Origin: Galerina marginata
Lineage: Eukaryota; Basidiomycota; Agaricomycetes; Agaricales; Galerinaceae
Direction: 5' to 3'
Length of the DNA: 64,000 bases
Assembly (NCBI GenBank): GCA_023014335.1
Contig: JAECYW010000004.1
Coordinates: 3,162,001 to 3,226,000, forward strand
Under the pieces are notes generated by a model, which had not been told where the DNA came from, searched no databases, and was given only the letters and a program-made list of their open reading frames with translations. Each line of letters starts with the position of its first letter. The first letter of the stretch is position 1. The position numbers and the translations under genes are program-made. This document shows, one piece after another, positions 22,817-33,686 of this stretch.

Positions 22817-25800
22817 CTATGAAGACGCGCGTGAAGACCGAATCAGATCTGTGAAGTATTTCCGGAAGTTTTTGCCGTCTAAATCTCTGAGCTTCGTCGT
22901 GAAGTCCAGAGCAGTTTCTGGAGGCCAATTTTGCGAGGGAAGGAAGACGGTCACAAAGTAGTTGTAGGCTTCGTCTCCTCTCGTTTTACAGATGGTTTGC
23001 AGGAGGTTGGCGATTTCGTGCAGGACCTACGAAATAACACCTAAAGTTAATCCAAATACGGACACGGAGAGAAAATACTTACAACAGTGATTTGTCCATC
23101 TTTGAGGTTGAAGTTCGGTAATGACGGAACACGGAATGCAGTCGGAATCAAACGCTCATAGATAAATCGTTCAAACCCAGGTACTCCTCCACCGGCCGCC
23201 TGGCCATTCTCACCGGATGCGACGGAAACAGGTTGTCCCCAAATGCTGACGCATCGGTTTAGGAATATTATGGCAACCTTTTCACTGGCAGGGTCCAGAA
23301 CGTCTTCTGCGAGCCTCTGCATGGCATCGATCAACCTCTCGAATCCAGCGGAATTTCCTGGAAACGTAGTCCATATGAGCTGAGCACCTCTTCAAAAACA
23401 GCCCGTAAACGTACGATCTGAGATGAAGATGCCCTGAAGTTTTGAAGCCATGGTGTTATTCAAGAGGGCAAGGTATGCCTTCTTTGTCTCGACATGTGCA
23501 CGTTGGTCATCTGTCCCAGTAATTGGCTGGGACAAAAGAGTTGTGATATGTGCGCTCAAGGGGCCAATCAACTGATCCAGGACGTCGAACATGTCATTCT
23601 ACAAGTCATTCTCCATGTGAGCCAAGTTCCGACTGCAAGGAAAGAATGCAGCTCACTTGTAACTTGTGAATAAGGAGACCTATAAAGTTCATGAAGTCGA
23701 CCAATTCGGAGGGCTCGAAGTGTGTTAGCAAGTTACTCATCAAAGGCGGGATAAAATGTGTAACAGTAGGACCTGCAGTGGCCAAGATCCTCGCGAAGGC
23801 AAACCGTGTCTGTTATCAATTGAAAACTCAGATCAAGAAGATTTGGAGAAGATGAATAAGTGGTAACATACAGCGTCGCGAATGGGTTTGAAGACATTCA
23901 TCGCTTCGAGACAGACCAAAATTGCTTGAGCCATCTGAGCGAACACGTCCATCGGGGGCATAATATAATTCTCCGGGACCACCGAAGGATAATCAGGGAA
24001 TCCTTTCGCAATATTTCCGAGAGCCATAATAAGATGGTGCACCTTGACAATAGGGACGAGATCCGAAGCCCCATTCGTCCTGAAAGCCTGGAAGTTGACG
24101 GACAGGTCATCCATCAGCGGTTTCACCAACGAGAGAAGAACGCTGGATTGTTGTGCAGGAGTTTTGAAGATAAGCGAACACAATGTACCGACGGTCTCGA
24201 AGAGGTAGAGTTGGGAGTCGAAGGCGGTATTTTTGATAGCTTCTGTGAGAACGTCCATTTCTGGTTCTTCAGGTTCAGGAATTTCGGCAACGATGGGCAA
24301 GAGATCTCGCATGCTATCGATGATGCTAGTACAGATATCGACTGGGATCTCATTCTTCAGTTCCTTGATAAATCGATGGAAGAGGTAGAACGTCCGCGAT
24401 CGATATTGAGCATTGTCGTTATGTAGACCTCTGTCCTTTCATTAGCGAGCAGAACCCTCAATTGGCAAGGGTGACTATACCTAGTATCGACCATAGCTTC
24501 TAGTGTCGGAATGATGCACTCCTTACGAACCTTGAAGAAATCAGTATATCGAGAGACCGTCTCGAAGAACTGCAAGGCAACAGTTCGATTCGGATACGAA
24601 GCGACACCAGATTGCACAAGCGCAAATAGCATCTCGCCGTGGGTAGTGAGCGGGTATTCAGAATAGTCTGCAGCCTTCCTCTTTTCCTTCTCGACAGCAG
24701 GGGCCTGGCAAAAAGCAGCGCGGCCTTTCCCACCAGCTATCATATCGTATCATAAATACACAGTTATCAAAAATGGTTTGAAAGCTTACTTTTATTGATC
24801 TCTCCAAAAATATAGACGAGGTAAATACCAAGCTCAGCATCATTCCACTTGAGCGATACACCAGAGCTATACGCGGAAATCGTATTCAACGCAAGGGTCC
24901 GCACCGCATCGGTGACAAGGTCTTGGTCGATGGAGAGGATCGAATCTAGGAAAACACGCAAATCCTAAAGCTGTCTCAGCACCACCCACGATTGCCCAGA
25001 AAGTAAGTCAAAACTGGCCTTGCGCATCTTATCGAATTCGGCGATATCATCCTCATCTGCATCATCGGGGTCGGGGTCTTCGTCCCACTTCATTTTGGTC
25101 AGGATAACTTGCAAGAGTGAGCCCAGGAAGGATCTTTTTGCGTCGTCGAGAGGATCTGCAGACATTTTGCGCGCTCTTTTGTACTGCGCGGAGGATATCA
25201 GTTGAAAGTAAAAATCAATCTTTGTTAATAAAAAATCGTACACCACCAAGAATGAGGTTCAACAGTGGGAACACCGTCGAACACGTATCGTCGTATTCGT
25301 CAGCCAAGAAGTGAAGCATGACAGGCTGGATCTGGACGAGATATGTCGATGCCTCTGCACGAATCTCTTCATTCGAACACTCCTAGAAGAGATGTGCCCA
25401 AAATGTTAGTGGCACACGACTATTATAGGTCGTGTGAGCACTTACATCGACGAGCTTCGCCAGCTCCTGCCCAAGCACATTGAGCAGTTTTCCGAGGGCC
25501 TCTCGATAGGATTCTTCTCCTTCATCAGTATCACTGCCACGTTCTACTTGTTGAGTGCGTGTTTTTGATTCTAGAGCCTCAAGGACCTGGCCGAGAGATA
25601 GCACTTTCAAGAGCTGTAGTTTATCGCTGGGCTCCTTCAGGCCTTTTGATACGATACGAAGAATGGCAACTGATGTCGCCAATCGGATTGGTAGAGACGC
25701 ATCAGCAAGCAAAGTAAATAGTAATGGAACAGTAGTGGGAGTAACAGTGAGATTGATATCGATCCACCCTTGAAAGATATCACGTTAGATGTGCCGCGTT

Positions 25801-26824
25801 CTTCACATTGGGATGAACGACGATAAGCTCACCAACATAGGACCCAAAAGTGCGCACACCCCAATCCACCACTTCAATAACATGATCTAATTCCCGCGGA
25901 TCGGCAGCCGAGCCCGGGTTCTTCCTGAGCTCGTTCATCCTCTCCGCACCCTCCGCGACAATGGTGAGAACCGCCTCGTTAATCCTTGGTGCATCCCGAT
26001 CCCGCACGCCGTCTCTCACTCTCCCATCGCGTGCATGTCTCGCTCCATTAAACGATCTCGCGGACTTGATAATCTGGTCCGCGACCTCTCCAGAGATTTC
26101 GAGCACGATATGGAAGAAGAGCAGAGAGACGTGCCGGTTAAATCCTTTTTGGGAGCTTTGTTCTGCCGGTTGGATAAGTGTGAAGAGATCGGAGAAGAAG
26201 GTTGGCCATTGCCCGTCATAAGTGCATAAGAAGAAGAGCGTGAGGGTATGTGAAAACTTGTTACGGAGGACTGTGTGGCAAGAGATGTGTCAGTCTTTCT
26301 GATTGTCCTTGGAAAACACATCGATCGACGAAGAAGAGCTTCTTACATGTGGCGTCTGCTTCAGCAGGACCAAGGACGTACTCGGATTGGATGTACGTGA
26401 TCAAAGTTTGTTGGAGTGTCGCAAAGGATTCGTCGTCGAATCTTTCAAACCTGACGTAAAATGGCATTTAAGTAAATACGGAGAAAAACAAGAAGCCAAG
26501 CAAAGGATCATAATATCATACGAAAAGAGCGCGAAAGCACACAAATTGGTTCCTATGAACCTGGTGAAAGCACCAGAAAGTGACATACCTATTATCCAAG
26601 AACTCTTCGAGCACGCGAAGAGCAAAGAACCGTGCTTGCGGTGGATATTTCCTCGTACCATCCGCGTTCTGATCTACAAAAAGCTTCAGCGCAAGCCTCC
26701 AAGTCTCATTAGCATTTTGCTGGATGGTCGAAATATATGAAAGGGCCTGTTGGTACAACGAAATCTGGGAGGGATCAGAGGCAATATCGATAGCCTGGAC
26801 AACGCGATCGATTTCTTGGTCCAT
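22817..26824 (-). CDS. LOS1: exportin-T (tRNA nuclear export receptor, Los1/XPOT type)
   Basis: Karyopherin that carries mature tRNA out of the nucleus with Ran-GTP. The ATG at 26824 opens MDQEIDRVVQAIDIASDP, followed by FFALRVLEEFLDNRY. The exportin-1-like N-terminal region has FSHTLTLFFLCTYDGQWP and RHVSLLFFHIVLEISGEVAD. HEAT-like helical repeats run to the end, with ADASLPIRLATSVAILRIVS in the middle and EIANLLQTICKTRGDEAYNY near the C-terminus. The last residues are KYFTDLIRSSRASS with TAG at 22817-22819. At least ten short introns break the frame. A cancer-type CRM1 NES-groove signature is not seen; the N-terminus and tail match the exportin-T branch instead. The gene lies head-to-tail behind cullin-3. 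Confidence 0.85.
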
Positions 26825-27048
26825 TGATCAAAGCCAACGACGCGTATATTCGAGCTTTGAGCTCGGTAGAAAAGCAGCGGCGAAGGCAGAAAGGAAAGAG
26901 AAAAAGGGAGAAACTCGAAAAATATGACTCTTTCTTACCAGTTGATCGTTGTGATTGGGCTGATTTACAGGGTCATCCGTAAAACCACGTGGTTAACACC
27001 ATTAATTATTCTCTGACGGACCGCTATCCGAGTGCTAACTACCCCCGA

Positions 27049-28681
27049 CTAGAATTCCAATAAATATATTTCTCCAGTATGTACGCCAACGAAGAGCCTG
27101 CCAGTGGCTTCTTCAAAATATAGTGATCGGCAAGTATGAGGCTCGAATGGTAGGGGCATCTCGGGTGGTTGCAAAGGCTCAACGAAATGCGGCTCTCCAT
27201 GGATCGGAAAAGAAGCCTTCAGCAGTCGGAAATCGTCAATCTCCCACTGGTGTGAGAGCCATACGGCTCGATAGCCAGTTTTTCCTAAGCATGTCGGATC
27301 AAGGCTCACGTTGGGCGGCGTGGCAAAGGAGTATGTGGGCCCCCAGTCAGTAAACTTTAGGCCGCGCTTGGAGACATCGATAGGGAAGTGATAGACGTTT
27401 ACTATTCCGTTTTCTGTCTCGGAGAGCGGAAAGTAGTTGGCCATGACCGTAAATGTTTCCAAAGAGGAATGGTAAATAGGTTCAGGCGATATAGATATTT
27501 CAGGGGTCCGGATCTTTGGAGTCTCGTAGTCCACGACAAAAGATTCCCAGCTCGTTGTGGGTATCATCTCTTCATCAAGAGGCTGGGGTATGGCACGGGT
27601 GGAAAATATCTCCCTTGGAAGCTCGCGGACGTGCACTTTGATCCGCCATTTGTATACCCCAACAATGACGATGTGCCTCGAGTAAATCTTGAACTGCATT
27701 CGCCCGCATTCAAAATTCTGATTCAAATATTAGGCATGATACCCAAGCGGAGCCTGAGCCAACAAAAACGTACAGGAATGTCGGGTGAGTCTATTCTGAC
27801 AGTGACATTGGTCTTCGTGTTGAACAAAAGGATCTGATGATTGAAGGATGCATCTAAAATCCGGACAATCGCAGCAGCAACAATTGGTCCGGATATTTGT
27901 GCATAGTAGATGAGGCCGCTGTGTTCAAGCATCCATTTATTCATCACAAAGGGTGCGCCAAGAGGATTGTCTTGGGATTCATGACCTTTCAGGTTTAAAT
28001 GATAGATCGACAACTGGCTTTGGGGGGATTAACAGATTAGTTATGGGATGTCAACCAGAGAAGGCACATACCCTTTACCTGGCGATCCACCTAGTACGCA
28101 GACAAGAGCAGTGTATTTGTCTTCTTGGAATGAAGCCTCAAACTGGAATGCGCGCAGCGGTTCAAAAGAGATAACACGAGATGAAGGGATGGCACCCATG
28201 TCACTGGTACAACTAGAGCACATGTCCAGACGCCAGACTGATAGCCTTATCGATGAAGCTGCAGCACGAGACGAAATGAGAAGCCAGTCCCGACCCAGAG
28301 TTCTCATTTGCACGACCGTGGTTTGTGGGTTTATTTTTCTTATTCGAGAGATCCTTGAGCCAGGCCTCCTCCATTGGTCGTCGAGCCTCAGAGCGCGCAT
28401 GACCCTGCTCTTTATTTCGGGGCCGGAAATACTGGTGAGTCGAGTGTCGGCACCATCAAGAGGCAGATCATTGTTAACGTGATGCCAAACATAATCGGTA
28501 GAAGCAAGTGCGTGTACAACACGACATGTCTGCGTGGAAGTAACTGCGGATTAAACATACGAAAAAGAACAGAAAGAAAGAAAGGGCCTGCCTGGATGAA
28601 AGAAAGGAGGTCTTTGGAGTGCAAATGGATGCATATCAGCAGAATTATGTCCGGCGGTAGCTGTGCAAGAGCCACAGGCAT
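27049..28681 (-). CDS. F-box protein
   Basis: Substrate-receptor type protein of SCF ubiquitin ligases. I start it at the ATG at 28681; a longer frame from 28738 begins with TTG and is not supported. The F-box is at the very N-terminus (ALAQLPPDIILLICIHLHSK, then DLLSFIQ). An intron follows, and then TCRVVHALASTDYVWHHVNN, as in many basidiomycete F-box proteins. The rest is a WD/beta-propeller-like region without clear repeats, with MRALRLDDQWRRPGSRISRI, a large last exon holding YETPKIRTPEISISPEPIYH, and the end TGRLFVGVHTGEIYLLEF. Introns are visible near 28.47, 28.02 and 27.75 kb. The target is unknown. It shares a 163-bp divergent promoter with the gene at 28845. Confidence 0.75.
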
Positions 28682-28844
28682 TGGAGGAAAGAAAGGACGG
28701 CAATTAAACCGATAAAGATAAGATTGGGTGGTTGCCAATCAAAACCAAAGCTCGGCTTCTCTGTGAACGGTGTGCTCCCTTTTAAGAGCCGTCTCACCCC
28801 AGAACCACCCACTTCTCCCCAAAGATTATCCACTTACATCCACC
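28682..28844. promoter_or_regulatory. divergent promoter between F-box gene and acidic membrane protein gene
   Basis: Only 163 bases separate the two start codons, so both genes must share control sequence here. TTTTAAGAG at about 28780 may serve the + gene. Confidence 0.5.
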
Positions 28845-31416
28845 ATGGCTGAGCTCGACAGTCTCTCCGACTCCGACTGGCTCGACATCGCCAGCGGCAG
28901 AGACTCCGACGACAATGACTCGCTTAGCGACCAGGACAGCGATCGCGACGAGATCAGCTCTATTCCTCGCTCCCGACGTTCCTCTATCAGCAACGACGAC
29001 TCCTTGAGCAGCGATGTCGAGGCTTGGGAGGGTTTCGTCTCCGATAGCGGCGACGAGGCTCTTGAGGCTGCCACCGGCATGTATCCTGTGCCCATCCCCT
29101 CTCCGTTGGGGACTGAACCGGTTGTGATAGGCCTCGACCCAAGTGCCACACACAGCGTCGACCCTGCTACCGCAGAGGAGGACCAGCGAGTCAGAGAAGC
29201 TCTCGACCAGAGCTTCGTCGGCACCTTGAATGCCTCTCGCTCCAGCACCGTCGGTAGCGGCCACTCGCCCAGCACCCATACCTCTATTCGTGATCTTCGT
29301 CTTTCCTTCCCAGATCCTTTGACAAGTTCCCGCAATGAATTGAATAGATCCTACGAAACCGTTTCTTCTCCTACAGAGTCCACCGTCAGCTCTTCCAGCG
29401 ACGACGACGACGTGAACGATCCCGAGCCCTCTCCATCGATTGTTCCTCCCTCCCTGATTACGGATCCGGGTTTGTTATCTACTACACCCGAGGTCCAACA
29501 TCACGAGGTGCAGCACCTTGAGTCCGACGAGAGGAAGGCTGAATTGGAAATAGTCCTCTATGGCTCTTCCTCCGAGGTTAAGTGGAAGTTTGTCCAGGAA
29601 TTGATCCAGAAAGCGGCAGCTACCTCCGGCCATGTCCCAGGCAATAGCCTTCGGGAAAATGAGCCCATCCAGAGCCTTCGCTTCATCAGGGACTCTGGTA
29701 ACGTTCTTCCCTTTTTCAACGCTATCAGTGTGCACGACCGGACCAACGACGGCGTGAAGTATGACATGGTACGTATTATAGTAGTACCTTTTTCGATCTT
29801 CCTTTCATTTTTCTCCCCCGTCTTGTCTCAGGACAATCTTGATAGTCCAGATCGTCCTTCACTGGCCGTCGTTTACTTACCAGCCGCCAAACTTCCTGTT
29901 CTTGCATGGCATGACGCATACCTTCCAGTGCTAGTCCCGTCTGTGACAGATCTGGACGACCCCCTTATGCTTCAAGCTGCCGAGGACGACTGGGACCTTC
30001 TAGCTGTCCCTTCCAATAAGGTCGTCAAGTTGGGTGCAGCGGAGTCCCCTGTCTTTGATCCGGAGGACCTGGTGTTCGTCAATGCAAGCCGAGCCTATGA
30101 TGTCCTCCGTGGAGTAGGCCGTGACATCAAGAAGAGCGCTCCTTTGAAACCGCTTACGGAGCAAGTCAAGTCCGTTAATGCGGTTACTTTGTATGTTCCT
30201 TCCGAATTTTTTCCCTCAGCAAAAATCTTACGATGTCATTTTTTTTAGATTCGCCCTAATGTCGATCATTATGGGTTTCGCCTTCAACACGGCATTCCGC
30301 CCCCCAACCCCTGCTCCTACTCCAACCATCAATACACCCTCCTCGAGCAGTGGTCATCTTTGGGGTCTCTTCGGACCTCAACCCAATCGATCTATTTTAA
30401 CCCCTTCCGCAAACACCAAGGCTTGCGGTAATGCCCATAAGGACGTCTCACTGTCCATTTTTAACCCAGGCAGCACCTCGCTATCTGTGACGCCGCCTCC
30501 TGCATCTAAGAGCCTCAGCATTGCCAACGGCTCTGGGTCGAAAGACGTCGCAGAAGCTAGCACCACTTCACCTGCGACCAAGTGCAAGGAGTGTGGCAGC
30601 ACTAACAGCAACTCGGTCGCCTCAGAGAAGCCAAGGCCCTCCACAGATGTCGTCGTCCGTTCCACTACCACCTCTTTGTCAAAGGTGTCGTACGTGACGC
30701 CTTCAATGTCTGTCACGGCATCCCGGTCCGACAGCGGATCGGGGTCGACCATTATTCTCGGCGCAGCGGAACGTCCCATTCCTAGGTCAACCGTAGGCAC
30801 TTCCGCCTCAGCAACAGCTACTCTCAGCCTCAATCTCAACACGGTTTCGGAGGTGTTCGATGCCACCACCAAGGCTCTCGCCGTGGCTGTCGGTACCGAC
30901 CTAGCAGAGCTCGCAGAAGCAGCTGACGAGCTTCTCACTCACCTGCGCCAGCAGACAGACAACGTCATCCGCCAGTCGAAGGGCAAGGCGCGCGCGTTCG
31001 GGGAGTCTATTCAGAATTTGAACGAGGAGGTCGTCAGCCGGAACAACAGAGCGAAGAGGCGCGCCAAGGAGCTGAAGGAGATGGGCAAGGAGTTCGTGCT
31101 CGGGGCGACGACGGAGCTCCGGGAGCGGACGAGGAAGGCGCGCACGAGGGCGCGGGCTTTGAAGAAGAGCGTGGTGGAGGGGGGTAGTGAGGCGAGGAGG
31201 GCGGCGCAGAAGGCAGCGCAGAGTATGGTTGAGGGCGGGAGCGAGGCATGGAAGACTTATGAGAAGGCGCACGGCGAATGGGAGGGCGTTTTGTCGCGCA
31301 AGGGCAGGAGGCAGGGGAAGAAGAATAAGGAGAACTTCGATGGTGGGCAGGGCTGCTTCAAAGGCCGACGCCCGCTGAGGATGAGGAGGACTCTACAGGT
31401 GAATGACTGCCTTTGA
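28845..31416 (+). CDS. large acidic, single-membrane-span, coiled-coil protein of unknown function (816 aa)
   Basis: Exons 28845-29768, 29832-30190 and 30249-31416 sum to 2451 bases, 817 codons. The 63-base first intron is in frame and contains no stop, so an unspliced reading also exists. The N-terminus is Ser/Asp-rich (LDSLSDSDWLDIASGRDSDD). A middle globular part includes ELEIVLYGSSSEVKWKFVQE and PSLAVVYLPAAKLPVLAWHD, which alternates hydrophobic strands and helices. One hydrophobic segment (FALMSIIMGFAFNTAF) starts exactly at exon 3 and is the likely membrane anchor. After a Ser/Thr-rich region comes a long basic coiled coil (NNRAKRRAKELKEMGKEF, RTRKARTRARALKKSVVEGG). I do not recognise the family. 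The layout suggests an organelle-membrane protein with one disordered acidic face. Confidence 0.65.
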
Positions 31417-31848
31417 GTCTCCTCCCTCTGTCGTATATTCTTTCCTGCCTGTTATATTTTCCTGGTTTCCTTAATCCAGATCCAGATTGTAGCAACCCAC
31501 CTCCTTCCTCTGGACACTTCCATTCCGCCTCGACGTTGATATGTAACCATTAAACCATCACATATGTATGTATGTATAACCATATACTTAACAAATTAAA
31601 GGACGATTGTACAGTTTGTACTTCGTTTAAACCTGCTGGTGACCGTTAAGTACTGCTCAGAATGCCAGACAGGGGTACTTTGAAAAAGCTAATGACGTCA
31701 GCGAGCGCTAAAGTTGAACGGCCCGTGGCTCCGTTATGCATAAAAGTTGGCGCCTGTGCCTTCTGTTTACGCGGATATTCTGGATGCCATGCGAATTTCT
31801 CAAAGGCAACGTAGCCTGGATATGCAGCTCAACCGACACGGCGATAAG
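31417..31848. other. 3' region and flank of the foldback element
   Basis: About 430 bases with no gene. They contain the 3' end of the preceding gene and the site later hit by the foldback transposon. Confidence 0.4.
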
Positions 31849-31856
31849 ACTGATCT

Positions 31857-33213
31857 ATGGCGTTATTTCTGTACAAAAAATAAAATCCATCAACTTTTCG
31901 TGTCCGCGACCAACTTAAGGGTATTTTAGTGAATTTCGCCCTACTTTACCTGGAAAGATTTTCCGCGACTTTCGAATTCAAATCGCGCAACTTTCAAAAT
32001 TTCCCGCGACTTTCAAATCACATCCCCCTACTTTCAGAAATTTCCCGCGACTTTCAGATCACATCCCGCAACTTACAGAATTTTCCGCGACTTTCAAAAT
32101 TCCCGCAACTTTCGAATTTTGCGCAACTTTCAAAATCCCGCAACTTTCAAGGTTTCCGCGACTTTCAGGACACTTAGTCCTAATCCAAGGTAAGCATTTT
32201 TTCAGTGTTATTATTTACTACTCCCTGAGGTTCATGCCGTTGCCTGTGACCTTCGGTATCGTCCCAATGCGGAAGGTACTCCCCGCCGGCGCTTGTGCTC
32301 GCTGTCTCCGACGACGAGCTCATTATTTAATCATTCCTCATTCGTTTTCTTTGATCTTTTTTGTGTATTAATACCTATGTAAGCATAGTATTCATAATTT
32401 AAGTTTAAATATTTGAAAATTTGCCTGAGAAGCCCTTAAATTACAGTCCTGTGAATGTACCATATGTCTGCCACCTCCAATACACCCATGTACCCTTGAT
32501 AATGAAAATAAAAGCCATTCAAAGAATTGGAAGATATTATGGACATATCTCAGAGACATGATTTATCAGCTCAGTCAATAAGAGGCTTAAATGGCTGGTA
32601 GTTCCCTTGGCACAGTCACAGAAATGTTGTTTAACAGACTCCCAGGCAAATTTTTGTACATGTGAATTGATATTATGTATATTAAAATTAAATAGGTATT
32701 AATACACAAAAAAGATCAAAGAAAACGAATGAGGAATGATTAAATAATGAGCTCGTCGTCGGAGACAGCGAGCACAAGCGCCGGCGGGGAGTACCTTCCG
32801 CATTGGGACGATACCGAAGGTCACAGGCAACGGCATGAACCTCAGGGAGTAGTAAATAATAACACTGAAAAAATGCTTACCTTGGATTAGGACTAAGTGT
32901 CCTGAAAGTCGCGGAAACCTTGAAAGTTGCGGGATTTTGAAAGTTGCGCAAAATTCGAAAGTTGCGGGAATTTTGAAAGTCGCGGAAAATTCTGTAAGTT
33001 GCGGGATGTGATCTGAAAGTCGCGGGAAATTTCTGAAAGTAGGGGGATGTGATTTGAAAGTCGCGGGAAATTTTGAAAGTTGCGCGATTTGAATTCGAAA
33101 GTCGCGGAAAATCTTTCCAGGTAAAGTAGGGCGAAATTCACTAAAATACCCTTAAGTTGGTCGCGGACACGAAAAGTTGCTAGATTTTATTTTTTGTACA
33201 GAAATAACGCCAT
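31857..33213. mobile_element. foldback transposon with 522-bp terminal inverted repeats
   Basis: Left arm 31857-32378 and right arm 32692-33213 are near-perfect inverted copies of exactly equal length (522 bases). Both outer ends begin ATGGCGTTATTTCTGTAC when read inward. The element is flanked by the 8-bp direct repeat ACTGATCT (31849-31856 and 33214-33221), so it is a complete insertion. Each arm carries about eleven spaced copies of CGCGACTTTC/CGCAACTTTC. The 313-bp centre is AT-rich with no ORF. The 82-codon open frames at 31929 (+) and 32893 (-) are the same repeat-derived sequence read from each arm and are not genes. An 8-bp duplication with clustered subterminal repeats fits hAT- or Mutator-type elements; it is non-autonomous. 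Confidence 0.9.
31960..32170. repeat. array of CGCRACTTTC words inside the left foldback arm
   Basis: About eleven copies of a 10-base word, CGCGACTTTC or CGCAACTTTC with variants, at spacings of roughly 14-22 bases. A mirror array lies at about 32900-33110 in the right arm. Such arrays near transposon ends usually bind the transposase. Confidence 0.75.
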
Positions 33214-33686
33214 ACTGATCTCTCTGTAGCTAGCAACGAAGAGCAGAAACCATGTAAGTCTGCCCGCAGCCACGGGCAGGTTCTCATACTCTAATAAGAG
33301 GTCCAAGGAGAAGCCTACTCGAATAAATCGGTCGTATATAACACTTCACTGCCCTGTTCGTCATGATCATCATAAAATACTTTTGATAAAGCTTAAATAT
33401 TTTTATCTTTGAGGTTCACAGATCGGACGAATGACCCAGTTGTTACATAAACCCTAATAAACGAGGAACCGAAGGAATGCACACAAAATATTTATTTCAA
33501 ATTCCTAGTTGAGGAATCACCCAATCCTACGCGATGAATATGCCTGGCCTCTTGCTTGTTCTACGAGATGGAGAAGTGCGCACAAAAATAAATTTACATC
33601 TGTCAAGGGAACCAAAAATACATTGTTCGTGCCCGAGCCCATGCCCGCCAACGGGTCACAATCTCACTCCAACAGAGTCCAACTCA
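33214..33686. other. spacer after the foldback element
   Basis: Right-hand target duplication and the 3' region of the ZZ-finger gene. No gene is seen. Confidence 0.4.

Noticed and set aside
28682..28738. Longer N-terminus for the F-box protein
   Set aside because: It would start at TTG; the first ATG is 28681, directly before the F-box.
31929..33141. Two identical 82-codon open frames in opposite orientation
   Set aside because: They are the same repeat-rich sequence in the two arms of the foldback element, made open by the repeated CGCGACTTTC words, with no protein-like features.
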